Assembly: GCF_001894885.1 (NCBI RefSeq)
Contig: NZ_BCXB01000004.1
Span: forward strand, 124,001 to 188,000
Direction of reading: 5' to 3'
DNA: 64,000 nt
From: Rhodococcus marinonascens NBRC 14363
Lineage (GTDB): Bacteria > Actinomycetota > Actinomycetes > Mycobacteriales > Mycobacteriaceae
Positions 35,029 through 43,699 of this stretch are shown here, piece by piece. Both the position numbers and the translations under genes were made by a program. The notes beneath the pieces were generated by a model that ran no database searches, was not told where the DNA came from, and was given only the letters and a program-made list of their open reading frames with translations. Numbering within the stretch: the stretch's first letter is position 1; each line of letters starts with the position of its first letter.

Positions 35029-38000
35029 TCCGACGTCACCTGCCGTCCCTCGTCGTGCGCCGGGCAACTCGTCCGCACCGGGCAGTGCCTGCAGCCGTCG
35101 TTGACGCGGGCGAGGAACTGAGGCCCCTTGGTGGCCGCCGCGGCCGCGTGGATGACGGCGAGCCACACCTCGAGGTCCTCGTCCGACAGCGGCGCCTGCA
35201 CCCGCTGGGTGGCGCCCTCCTTTTTGTTCGGCTTGGCCACGAAGACCAGGCGCGCACCGCCGGGTTTCGACGCCGGCTCCCCCTCGATCGCACCGGTCGA
35301 CGCCGCCACCTGATAGGCCGCCAACTGGGCATGTCGCTGGGCTTCGTCCTTGCTGACAGGTGCGCGCGCCGTCTTGACATCGACGATCACGGGCCTGCCT
35401 TCGGCGTCGCGCTCGAGGCGGTCGATCCGTCCACGCAACCGAATCTTCGGAGCGCCCTCTTCCCGCGGTTCCAAGATGCCGTCCACCGCTACCTCGACAC
35501 CGATCTCGGTGAGTTCGGACCGCGTGTTGCCGAGCCATGCCGTGAACGTGGCGAGCATGTCCCGAGTGCGGTCGAGTTCGCGCCGTGAGTACCACCGAGA
35601 CCCCAGATCGATAGATTCCCAAGCATTCTCGAGTGCCTGTTCCACCTGGTCCGCTGGAATGCGTCCGGCAAGGGCCTGCACCAGCGTGTGCACCAGCGTT
35701 CCAGCGACGGCGTGAGTGTTGTCGCCGTCGGTTCCGCCGTGGCGTTCGAGCAGCCACCGCAACGGGCAGGTGTTGAGCAGTTCTACGGTGGACGGCGAGA
35801 GGGAGACGGGACCGTCCTCCTCCTTCCACAGCGCGGCGCCGGTACTCGGCTCGGCTCGGCCGTACCACTGGTCGGGATGTGCGCCGCGAACTCCGGCCTC
35901 GGCGAGACGTGCAAGTTGACGCGCTGCGCGCTGCTGCCGCGCTGGGTCGGATTCCGCAACATCGGGATCGCAGATCACGCTGCGTAGCTCAGCGACCAGT
36001 GCGGGTAACGCGAGAATCCTGGTAGCCGGACCCTCGGTCTGTACCGGCCCCTCCTCCCCGTCCGGGTTCTGGTCCCTGGCGAGCAACTCGTCGACGAAAC
36101 GTGAGTGAACGAGATCGGTTTCCCCACTGGCTGATTCGACGGCCGTGACGAGTAGCGAGTGCCTGGCCCGACTGCACGCAACCAAGAACAGCCTCCGTTC
36201 CTCGGCCAGAAGTGGCGCGGTGCGCGACATCCGGTCGGCGGCGGCCTCGCTGCCGTCCGACACCCCGTTGGCGAGGTCGATCAGGGCCTCGGTGCCGAGC
36301 AGGCTCCCACGTCCGCGCAGGCTCGGCCAAAGCCCTTCCTGCACACCCGCCACCACGACGACGTCCCACTCACGACCGGCGGCCGAGTGAGCGCTCAGCA
36401 CCGACACTGCCTCAGTCTGGACGACGGAGACGCTGCGTGAACTGTTCGGAATCGCCTGCCCGGTGAGATAGTCGACGAACCCCGCGAGTTGAGCACGCGG
36501 AAGACGGTCGACGTAGCCTGCCGCAGCGTCGAACAGAGCCACGACGGCATCGAGGTCACGGTCGGCCTGCGCGCCGATCGGGCCGCCGTGGGCCGACGCT
36601 GCCGACCATCGGCGTTCGAGTCCTGTGGCCTGCCACGCCGCCCACAGCACCTCCTCGATCCCGCGACCGCGGTCCAACGGCACCTTCGCCTTTCGCAGAA
36701 CAGACAGCACCCGTTTCAAAGATGCCGCCTCGACGTCGGTCAGTTTGGCGATGACTCGGTGAGTGCTGCTGGTGGTGTCGCCGACGACCATGAGTCGGAG
36801 GAGTTCCGCAGAATCGCGGTCTCCGCCGGACGCGAGTTCGGCCCGCCGCAGACCTCGGCGAAGACGCCTGAGCGCCACAGGTTCTGCGCCGCCGACCGGT
36901 CCGGCGAGCAGAGCGAGCGCATCGTCGCCGGTGAATTCTTGCCCCGACAGCGCGCGCAGCACGAGCAGCAGCCCCGACACCCCGTGCTGACGGGCCAACG
37001 GCAGTTCGGATGCCGCCGTGGTGACGGGAACGCCTGCACCTAGGAGTGCGCGACGCAGCGGAGCCAGCGCACGCGGCACCGAACGGACGATCACCGCCAT
37101 CTTCGACCACGGCACCCCGTCGAGAAGATGCGCGCGACGCAGGGTATCGGCGATCAGCGCGGCTTCCTTGGCAACAGTACTCAGGACTTGGACGGAGGTT
37201 TTTCCGCCCTCGCGTGACGAAGTCCAGATTCGATGCGGCGGATGGCCCGGAAGCCGAGAGGTTATCCGTGCCACCGTCGCCGCCACCTCCGTCGAACTGC
37301 GGAAGTTTTCCGGCAGCACCACCCGGCGCGGGTCCGCCTTGTCTGCCAGACCGGCGAGGAACGACGGGTCTGCGCCACGAAATCCGTAGATCGATTGGTC
37401 CGGATCGCCGGCAACGACGGTGGTGCGGGTACCGGTACCGATCAATCGGACCAGTTCGGCGGCCTGCGGATCCAGATGCTGAGCGTCGTCGACGAGTAGG
37501 TGCCGGATACGGGTTCGTTCCCTGCGTAGCAGGTCGGGATCGGTGGCGAACGCGGTGAGGGCCGCCCCGACCAATTCGGCGGCGTCGAGGGCTGGTGCCG
37601 TGGCCTCGGGCGCCTCCACACCGACGGCCCCGCGTAGCAGCATGCCGTGCTCGTACCGTGCGGCGAACTTCCCCGCCGCGACCCACTCTGGCCGCTCGTG
37701 GCGGCGACCCAGCTTGATCAGGTCTTCGGGGCCCAGGCCGCGCTCGCTCGAACGCAGCATCAGGTCGCGTAGTTCGTTGGCAAACCCACCCAATGCCAGT
37801 GCAGGGCGCAGTCGTTCGGGCCACATCTCGCCGCCGTCAGCGATGTCGCCGTGGAGCATCTCGCGCAACACGGCGTCCTGCTCGGCGCCGGTGATGAGGC
37901 GCGGAGGCGGGTTACCGTGAGCCGCCGCCTGCAATCGCAGAACCGCGAAGGCATAGGAGTGCACGGTCCGGACAAGTGGCTCCCGCGTCGCCCGTGGCCC

Positions 38001-38387
38001 GTGCTGTTCGTCGTGACCGATGAGCGCGGACGTAACGTGCTCGCGCACCCGTCCCGCCGCCCTCCGCGACTGCGTCAGCACCAGCACGGACTCGGGGTCT
38101 TCCCCGCCGGCGATCCGATCGACTGCGAGGTCGACGAGTAGCGACGTCTTGCCCGTTCCCGGACCGCCGAGGACTTGCCACGGATTCCAGCCCAGACCCA
38201 GCGGCGCAGTCGAGAAAACCCGCTGTGTGGACTCGTCCCAGATCCGGTTCGCCCGGTCGGGGCCGCGACGGTGCACCAGCCTTACCCGAGGACTCGACGT
38301 TTGGGTACGCGCCGCCCCGGTGCGCACCGCCGAGGTACGCGCCGCCGATTCCGTCATGGGTGGCATTTCACCAGACCCCCCCGACAT
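35025..38387 (-). CDS. adnA: AdnA, helicase-nuclease subunit with iron-sulfur nuclease domain
   Basis: A 1120-residue partner of AdnB. Walker A is VLGGPGTGKTSLLVDLA (near residue 73); motif II reads LLVDDAQHLDPQ, motif III GDPDQSIYGFRGA and motif IV LPENFRSSTEV. The C-terminal nuclease shows GTLVHTLVQALAG, RGRIDRLERDAEG and VIVDVKTARAP. Four cysteines for an Fe-S cluster lie in ELLNTCPLRWLLE and NDGCRHCPVRTSCPAH. In the known complex AdnA is the weaker motor and contributes one nuclease. ATG 38387 is possible, but ATG 38357 (MTESAARTSAVRT) leaves more room for the divergent hydrolase promoter and may be the true start. Confidence 0.92.
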   Translation of the reverse strand: MSGGSGEMPPMTESAARTSAVRTGAARTQTSSPRVRLVHRRGPDRANRIWDESTQRVFSTAPLGLGWNPWQVLGGPGTGKTSLLVDLAVDRIAGGEDPESVLVLTQSRRAAGRVREHVTSALIGHDEQHGPRATREPLVRTVHSYAFAVLRLQAAAHGNPPPRLITGAEQDAVLREMLHGDIADGGEMWPERLRPALALGGFANELRDLMLRSSERGLGPEDLIKLGRRHERPEWVAAGKFAARYEHGMLLRGAVGVEAPEATAPALDAAELVGAALTAFATDPDLLRRERTRIRHLLVDDAQHLDPQAAELVRLIGTGTRTTVVAGDPDQSIYGFRGADPSFLAGLADKADPRRVVLPENFRSSTEVAATVARITSRLPGHPPHRIWTSSREGGKTSVQVLSTVAKEAALIADTLRRAHLLDGVPWSKMAVIVRSVPRALAPLRRALLGAGVPVTTAASELPLARQHGVSGLLLVLRALSGQEFTGDDALALLAGPVGGAEPVALRRLRRGLRRAELASGGDRDSAELLRLMVVGDTTSSTHRVIAKLTDVEAASLKRVLSVLRKAKVPLDRGRGIEEVLWAAWQATGLERRWSAASAHGGPIGAQADRDLDAVVALFDAAAGYVDRLPRAQLAGFVDYLTGQAIPNSSRSVSVVQTEAVSVLSAHSAAGREWDVVVVAGVQEGLWPSLRGRGSLLGTEALIDLANGVSDGSEAAADRMSRTAPLLAEERRLFLVACSRARHSLLVTAVESASGETDLVHSRFVDELLARDQNPDGEEGPVQTEGPATRILALPALVAELRSVICDPDVAESDPARQQRAARQLARLAEAGVRGAHPDQWYGRAEPSTGAALWKEEDGPVSLSPSTVELLNTCPLRWLLERHGGTDGDNTHAVAGTLVHTLVQALAGRIPADQVEQALENAWESIDLGSRWYSRRELDRTRDMLATFTAWLGNTRSELTEIGVEVAVDGILEPREEGAPKIRLRGRIDRLERDAEGRPVIVDVKTARAPVSKDEAQRHAQLAAYQVAASTGAIEGEPASKPGGARLVFVAKPNKKEGATQRVQAPLSDEDLEVWLAVIHAAAAATKGPQFLARVNDGCRHCPVRTSCPAHDEGRQVTSE

Positions 38388-38395
38388 CCGGCATC

Positions 38396-39181
38396 ATGGG
38401 TCACGTGTCAGTACTGCATACGTATCTGTTCGGCGCCGAGGACGGCCCGGAGATCCTCGCCCTTCACGGTGTCACCGGTCACGGCAGACGATGGGAGGCG
38501 ATGGCCGCCGACCAGTTGCCCGACGCCCGGTGGATCTCACCCGATCTGCGCGGTCACGGCCGATCCACCTGGGCACCGCCGTGGAACCTCGAGGCTCATG
38601 TCTCGAGCCTGATCGACACGCTCGACACTCACGCGCGCGGACCGGTTCTGGTAGTCGGGCATTCTTTCGGCGGGGCACTGGCTCTGCACCTGGCCCGTGC
38701 CGTGCCAGACAGGGTCAGAGGTCTCGTCCTCCTCGATCCCGCGATCGGGCTCGATTCCGAACTGATGCGGACGGTGGCAGATCTCACCATCTCCTCCCCC
38801 GACTACACCGACCTCGAGGAAGCCCGCTCCGAGAAGATCGGCGGGGCATGGGGTGAAGTGCCGCGCGACGTGCTCGAGACCGAGATTGCCGAACACCTCA
38901 TACCTCTCGAGAACGGCCGGGTCAACTGGCGGCTGTCCACTCCCGCTCTCGTCACTGCGTGGGGCGAGCTCGCGCGCGACCCCGTGCTCCCACCAGCGCA
39001 TTTGCCGACCGTCCTGGTTCAGGCCTCGAAGGTGCAACCGCCGTATGTCACTCCCGTTTTCCGCCGTGCCCTCGCCGAGCATCTCGGCGACAACCTCACC
39101 GCCGTCGATATCGAGTGCGATCACATGGTGCCGCAGGCCAGACCGGACGAGGTGGCCGCACTCGTCCGCAAGCTCCTCTGA
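38396..39181 (+). CDS. Alpha/beta hydrolase (LipV-like)
   Basis: A 261-residue alpha/beta hydrolase. The oxyanion region is ILALHGVTGHGRRWE, the nucleophile serine is in VLVVGHSFGGALALHLA, and the histidine near the end is in ECDHMVPQARPDEV; the aspartate is probably in LLDPAIG or the strand before it. There is no signal peptide, so it acts in the cytoplasm. Substrate unknown; the mycobacterial gene in this position is lipV. ATG 38396 and GTG 38405 are alternative starts. The stop overlaps the next gene's start (TGATG), so the two are coupled. Confidence 0.85.
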   Translation: MGHVSVLHTYLFGAEDGPEILALHGVTGHGRRWEAMAADQLPDARWISPDLRGHGRSTWAPPWNLEAHVSSLIDTLDTHARGPVLVVGHSFGGALALHLARAVPDRVRGLVLLDPAIGLDSELMRTVADLTISSPDYTDLEEARSEKIGGAWGEVPRDVLETEIAEHLIPLENGRVNWRLSTPALVTAWGELARDPVLPPAHLPTVLVQASKVQPPYVTPVFRRALAEHLGDNLTAVDIECDHMVPQARPDEVAALVRKLL

Positions 39182-39489
39182 TGGTCGCGACGACGGAGGA
39201 ACAGGTCGAACGTGTGCGAGCACTCGTCGCGTCGATTCCCTCCGGTCGGGTGGCCACCTACGGCGACATCGCCGCGACCGCGGGACTGTCCAGTCCCCGG
39301 ATCGTCGGCTGGATCATGCGGACGGACTCTGCCGATCTCCCCTGGCACCGCGTGCTGGGCGCATCGGGCCGTCCGTCTCCGCATCTCGCACGTCGTCAGA
39401 TCGCCAGGCTCGAACTAGAGGGCGTGCCGATCAAGGACGGCCGCGTGGATCTCAATGCGGCACGGCACCGATTCGATTGCGCCGACTGA
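39181..39489 (+). CDS. Alkyltransferase-like (ATL) DNA-binding protein
   Basis: A 102-residue protein with the fold of O6-methylguanine-DNA methyltransferase: IPSGRVATYGDIAATAGLSS, then PRIVGWIMR and LPWHRVLGASG. The active-site motif PCHR reads PWHR, so the alkyl-accepting cysteine is replaced by tryptophan. Such ATL proteins bind alkylated guanines and hand them to nucleotide excision repair rather than repairing them. The gene is coupled to the hydrolase by a one-base overlap. Length and ATG start are normal. Confidence 0.88.
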   Translation: MVATTEEQVERVRALVASIPSGRVATYGDIAATAGLSSPRIVGWIMRTDSADLPWHRVLGASGRPSPHLARRQIARLELEGVPIKDGRVDLNAARHRFDCAD

Positions 39490-39501
39490 TCATCCGGCCG
39501 C

Positions 39502-40752
39502 TCAGCACGTGCTGGGCGCGGGTTCACCACGGAACCGGGCGTCCAGCCAGTTCAATGCCTGCGGCAGACCGAGTGCCGCCGGCGACAGGTGGTCCGGTGC
39601 CGGAGTGAGCAGGATCTGCACCGGTGTGCCCGCGTCGCAGTAGCGGCGCAACGTGGTGTCGATCGAGTCGACGGGGACCAGCACATCGGTGGGACTGTGC
39701 CAATCGAAAATCGGGACGGTGGGGACTCCCGGATACAGTTCGAGGCTGTTCTCCTCCATCACCTTCCTCACTTCCGCATCATCCAGGAAGTTCTTGTTGT
39801 CGGTCATCTGAGCGGCGCTACGGCCGGCCCCGAGCGCGATGATCTCGTACGTGCAGCCGTTGCCGATCATCTGCTTCATCCGGCGCCCCTCGTCGTTCAG
39901 TTGACCCGTGACGTTGACGCGGGCCGGATACTCGCGCTCGAGCCCCAGCGCGGCGGCCATCGCAAGGCCGAACACGGGATGCGGATCGGCGCCCAGGGTC
40001 TCCCCCATCTTCACCAGATTCATCGGGGTTCCACCCTCTGCAGCGCCGACGATGTCGAGTTCGGGTGCGTACGTGGGCGCCAGCGCGGCCGCCCACGCCG
40101 TCGCCATACCGCCGCCGGAATACCCGCCCAAGCCGATCTTGCTGTGCGTCGCCTGCAGCTCGGGGACTCGTTGCACGGCACGGATACCGTCGAGGGTGAT
40201 CTGGCCACCGAGCTTGGCAGCGCCGTACGCCATCCGCGGGCCCAGATGGTCGGGCAACGCCACGGCCCAACCGCGCGCGAGCGCAAGGTTGAGGCCGACC
40301 GCTTCGCGAAGCTTGTACATCGGATCGCTGGTGTACAGAGCGTTGGCGATCTTGCACTGGCTACCGAGCGCATTGATGATGTGCTGGTAGGACACCACCG
40401 GACCGTCCGGCACGTGGTTCGGTGGGCGCACGTACGTGGTGTTTGCCGCGATCGGCCTGTCCTGCGAGTCCGTGCTGCGGAACGACACTTCCCACACCTC
40501 GCTTGCGGGGAAGTAAGGGGACGCCGGTAGCTGACGGACCTTGAGGACGTCGCCGGGCGCGTAGCCGGCAACATCCGGCGGCGGTTCGTAGAAGGGGTCC
40601 GGATCAGGGATCGGGAATCCCACATCAGGTGTGGGCGGTGGAGGCAATGCTGGTTGCGCCACGGAGGTACCGGCGCCCACGAGTGCGGCAGTCAGCGCAA
40701 GAATCGAGCCGAGTGCGGCAGTGTGAAAAGATCTGCGAATCAACAAGCCCAT
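39502..40752 (-). CDS. Secreted lipase (LIP family)
   Basis: A 416-residue secretory lipase. The N-terminus is a signal peptide (GLLIRRSFHTAALGSILALT, cleavage probably after TSVAQP), then a Pro-rich linker (PALPPPPTPDVGFPIPDPDP). The nucleophile elbow is KIGLGGYSGGGMATAW; the aspartate and histidine are likely in WHSPTDVLVP and TPAPDHLSPAALG. This family hydrolyses triglycerides or other esters outside the cell. I chose ATG 40752 because GTGAGG is spaced six bases before it; GTG 40764 is the alternative. It begins the accessory block that interrupts the conserved gene order. Its closest neighbour downstream is the ATL gene (convergent). Confidence 0.88.
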   Translation of the reverse strand: MGLLIRRSFHTAALGSILALTAALVGAGTSVAQPALPPPPTPDVGFPIPDPDPFYEPPPDVAGYAPGDVLKVRQLPASPYFPASEVWEVSFRSTDSQDRPIAANTTYVRPPNHVPDGPVVSYQHIINALGSQCKIANALYTSDPMYKLREAVGLNLALARGWAVALPDHLGPRMAYGAAKLGGQITLDGIRAVQRVPELQATHSKIGLGGYSGGGMATAWAAALAPTYAPELDIVGAAEGGTPMNLVKMGETLGADPHPVFGLAMAAALGLEREYPARVNVTGQLNDEGRRMKQMIGNGCTYEIIALGAGRSAAQMTDNKNFLDDAEVRKVMEENSLELYPGVPTVPIFDWHSPTDVLVPVDSIDTTLRRYCDAGTPVQILLTPAPDHLSPAALGLPQALNWLDARFRGEPAPSTC

Positions 40753-41202
40753 GGCATACCTCACATTTCGGCAACCGGGTCAACGGACCCGACTATGCCA
40801 GAGCGTCGGGGGGGATCCGCACCTTTCGCGGAACCGAACAGATCCTAACTGACACTCGGTGGTGATCGAGCGACGCTGCCGCGTGAGTGGTCTGCCGTCG
40901 CCACGCCGCGGAGTCGCCAGACCTGCGGGGTGGTACCCCTGCTGGAGCATGAAGCGGGGCAAGTCGTCGGCGGCATCGAGGTAGACCTGCCGGAGTTCGG
41001 GGTCCGCGGCGGATGGGGACTTGACTGGAGCGTGTCTGCCAAATATTGGCGGTTGGACGCTCGATGCTGTCCCTATGTTGTCTGCCGACGAGATTTCCGA
41101 CGACCTGTGTCCTGTGATGGAAACCTTTCTCCTGCTCTAGTCGGGGCTTAGGGGACGTCCGTGGAACGATCATCGGGTGACCCTGGATCGAATTGCCTAG
41201 CG

Positions 41203-41340
41203 GTATCGGACGGGGTTGCATGGTGTGACGTACCCCGATACTTCGACGTATAGCAGTCGATCTGGGAACGACACCACCGCTGGCCGGACGACGGCACCTA
41301 CATGCGAATGTTCCAGGCTCTTCGTCAACAGCCCCGAACG
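41203..41340 (+). pseudogene. IS5-type transposase N-terminal fragment
   Basis: The frame reads VSDGVAWCDVPRYFDV, a TAG, then QSIWERHHRWPDDGTYMRMF. This matches the DUF4096 start of IS5-like transposases (GIxWRDVPxxFGxWQSIWxRHHRW), with TAG in place of the conserved Trp codon. Similarity fades after about 45 codons. The rest of the transposase is absent. Confidence 0.55.
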
Positions 41341-41420
41341 CGACATCGCGCTCGAACGTCGCGTGAGTCCGGGAAGAACCACAACCCGCGGAGCCTGCTT
41401 GGAGGGAAGGCGAGATCAAG

Positions 41421-41466
41421 CGTGCTGGCCGGGCTTCCGAGACCGTCCTGGCCGGGCTTCCGAGAC
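41421..41466. repeat. 23-bp tandem duplication
   Basis: Two copies, 41421-41443 and 41444-41466, share CTGGCCGGGCTTCCGAGAC and differ at one position. They lie about 340 bp upstream of the HPF-like gene. Confidence 0.85.
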
Positions 41467-41736
41467 AAGGAGAACTACCGGACCGGCATTGTTGGCGACG
41501 GCGATCATAGGTCACGATGACGTATGGTGGGGCTGGAGAGAACACGATCACTTCTCGGCTTATTGTTCGGGCTCAAAAGAACTCGTCTACGGCTCCCCTG
41601 CAGAATAGAACCGCGGTTTCGCAACACTCCGACATGACGAGACGTCACGAGGGTCTGCTGTTGTGAGCGGCGAAACGCTCGGAGACGGTCGACCAGTAGA
41701 AGCGGTCGTGAGGAATGCGCGGGCTTGGACTCTGAG

Positions 41737-41776
41737 CCCTTTCCGGAGGTACCGCGCCCTTTCCGGAGGTACCGCG
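41737..41776. repeat. Perfect 20-bp tandem duplication before the HPF-like gene
   Basis: CCCTTTCCGGAGGTACCGCG is repeated at 41737-41756 and 41757-41776. It lies 25 bp before the start codon, within the expected leader or core promoter. Each copy carries CGGAGGT, which resembles a ribosome-binding site but is too far from the ATG. Confidence 0.9.
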
Positions 41777-41801
41777 CAGTTTCACACTCATCGGAAGAGA
41801 G

Positions 41802-42170
41802 ATGCTCGTGCACATTCAGATCAATACCGACGGCAACTTCGACGACAGCTTCGACGACAATGACGAACTGGTCCGCCGGGCGGAATCAGAGATCGCTTCC
41901 GTCCTCGAGCGTTTCACCGAACAGATCACCCGCGTCGAGGTACACCTCAGTGACGAGAACGCCGGTAAAGGGGCGCCGGCTGACAAGCGTTGCATGTTGG
42001 AGGCGCGCCCAGCCGGTCAGCCACCGGTCGCCGTCACCAACCACGCCACGACGACCGAGGAAGCCTACTCCGGCGCTGCTCACAAACTCGCGAGCCTGCT
42101 CAACAGTCGGTTCGGTCGATTGAACGAGGCCAAAGGCGGCACGTCGATCAGGGGCCACGACACGGTCTGA
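41802..42170 (+). CDS. HPF/RaiA-family ribosome-associated protein (short form)
   Basis: A 122-residue protein of the hibernation-promoting factor family. The core is recognisable: MLVHIQINTDG, VLERFTEQITRVEVHLSDEN, ADKRCMLEARPAGQPPVAV and AYSGAAHKLASLLNSRFGRL. HPF proteins sit in the decoding region of the 30S subunit and stall idle ribosomes. The C-terminal dimerisation domain of long HPF is missing. Start ATG 41802 follows GGAAGAGAG. It is 80 bp upstream of the eRF1-like gene on the same strand, suggesting joint action on ribosomes. The normal housekeeping long HPF gene is not in this window. Confidence 0.82.
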   Translation: MLVHIQINTDGNFDDSFDDNDELVRRAESEIASVLERFTEQITRVEVHLSDENAGKGAPADKRCMLEARPAGQPPVAVTNHATTTEEAYSGAAHKLASLLNSRFGRLNEAKGGTSIRGHDTV

Positions 42171-42250
42171 GGCAGTTCTCCGCGACGTCGAAACCCCCGC
42201 CCTCACGTCAAACCTCCACCCGGACATCATTGACCGAGAAAGAATGGCTC

Positions 42251-43438
42251 ATGTTCGCACGATCCGACCTGTCGCAGTTGATCGCTACCGCACCTGATCG
42301 CGGTATCTCGATATATATGCCAACCCACATCCGCGGGGAGGAAACGAGGCAGGATCCGATTCGCTTGCGCAACCTAGTCGCCGAGGCTCGCGACCGGCTG
42401 ACGGGGGCCGGTGTCGACAAGTTCGATGCCGGTGCGCTCGTGGCTCCGGCGACCGCGCTCATCGAGAATTACGGATTCTGGCAACACCAGGATCAAGGCC
42501 TTGCACTCTTCCTCGGTGACGGACAGGCACACCGCTATCGGGTGCCGATTCCTTTCGCCGAGCAGGTCTTCGTCGGGCCGGGATTCTACGTGAAACCTCT
42601 GCTCCCTCTCCTCGCCGCTGATGGCGCATTCCACCTCCTGACGATCACCGCGGACAAGGTGCGATTGTTCGACGCATCCCGATTCTCGCTGACCGAGGAT
42701 CTCGACGCCGACCTGCCGCGCGACATCAGCGAGTGGCTGGGGGAATCCGATTACGAGAACCCGGTACAGGCCAGCCCGGTAGCGCGGCCCAACACCGGTT
42801 CGGTCGATATCAGCAATGCGCAGGTGTACGGCGACAGCCCCGCCGAATGGCGGAAAGGGCGACTCGTGGAGTTCGTCGGAAAGGTCGCCGCGGCATTCGA
42901 TCGCCATGCCGCCGGCCATCCGATCCCTGTGGTCGTGGCTGCCGACCCGGAGATCGCCGGGCACTTCAAGAAGCAGACGTCGCTGGGTTCCTGGCTCGTT
43001 GGGTCCATTCTCCTCAACCCCGAGGCGATCGACGCGAGGCAACTACACGAAGCCGCGTACAACTTGGTACGGCCGCGTTTCGAATCCGATTGTCATGAAG
43101 CGGTTGAGCGTCTTTCTGCCTTGCTCGGGACGAACGACCGTCGGGCAATAACCACGATCGACGACATTGTCCGAGCCGCGTACCGCGGACAGATCAACAC
43201 GCTTCTTCTGACTGACAGTGCTCCCCTGTGGGGCCGCTACGACGAGGAGACCGGCTCAGTAGAAACTCACTCGACCCGTGCCGATGCGGACACCGATCTG
43301 TTCGAGTCCGCGGCGGTACAAACGCTCGAACAAGGAGGAACCGTGCACATACTCGATCGCGGACACATGGCCGATGTACTGGACGGCCATACCTCAGATG
43401 CGAGCACTTCCGAATGCACGGCCCTTCTTCGCTACTGA
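42251..43438 (+). CDS. eRF1-like protein of the baeRF (bacterial/archaeal eRF1-related) type
   Basis: A 395-residue protein starting MFARSDLSQLIATAPDRGIS. The build matches baeRF proteins: an N-terminal region with ISIYMPTHIRGEETRQDPIR, a middle domain with FVGPGFYVKPLLPLLAADG, HLLTITADKVRLFD, and a C-terminal eL30/eRF1-3-like part with INTLLLTDSAPLWGRYDEE. These are distant relatives of archaeal-eukaryotic release factor eRF1, proposed from comparative genomics to act on stalled or hibernating ribosomes; no catalytic GGQ loop is visible here. The neighbouring HPF-like gene supports a ribosome role. Experimental function is unknown to me. Confidence 0.7.
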   Translation: MFARSDLSQLIATAPDRGISIYMPTHIRGEETRQDPIRLRNLVAEARDRLTGAGVDKFDAGALVAPATALIENYGFWQHQDQGLALFLGDGQAHRYRVPIPFAEQVFVGPGFYVKPLLPLLAADGAFHLLTITADKVRLFDASRFSLTEDLDADLPRDISEWLGESDYENPVQASPVARPNTGSVDISNAQVYGDSPAEWRKGRLVEFVGKVAAAFDRHAAGHPIPVVVAADPEIAGHFKKQTSLGSWLVGSILLNPEAIDARQLHEAAYNLVRPRFESDCHEAVERLSALLGTNDRRAITTIDDIVRAAYRGQINTLLLTDSAPLWGRYDEETGSVETHSTRADADTDLFESAAVQTLEQGGTVHILDRGHMADVLDGHTSDASTSECTALLRY

Positions 43439-43699
43439 CTCTCGCCGGTGCGTGCGCACCCGATCTGCACTCCTCGGCGAAAGCCCTTTCTCCCACAGAG
43501 GGCTGACGAGTGCGATCCAATCGACTCCCACAACGTAGACGTTGTTGGCGATTGGAATCCTCGTCGCCCTCATTCTGGTCTCGGTGGCCGGGATCCGGTG
43601 TCCTTACTGACTAGGGCGAACGGTCGGGGCACTCCCGGCCCTCCGGGCCTCAGTGCAGGTACTTGCACAGAGACCGGGCGTGTGCGGCAACATGGGGGA

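Larger units (their letters stand above)
40753..41801. other. Long intergenic region with IS scrap and tandem duplications
   Basis: About 1.05 kb without an intact gene lies between the lipase and the HPF-like gene. It contains an IS5-like fragment (41203-41340), a 23-bp tandem pair (41421-41466) and a 20-bp tandem pair (41737-41776). On the minus strand 40960-41045 reads SAADPELRQVYLDAADDLPR, a protein-like stretch I cannot place. Confidence 0.6.

Noticed and set aside
41100-41200. GGGGACGTCC as a dormancy-regulator (DosR-type) box
   Set aside because: It lacks the symmetrical GGGACTnnnGTCCC core and is 600 bp from the HPF-like gene.
40793-41551. 252-codon minus-strand frame in the long gap before the HPF-like gene
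   Set aside because: Composition is Arg/Pro/Ser-rich without motifs. A protein-like piece (SAADPELRQVYLDAADDLPR) lies in another frame, but it is too short to name.
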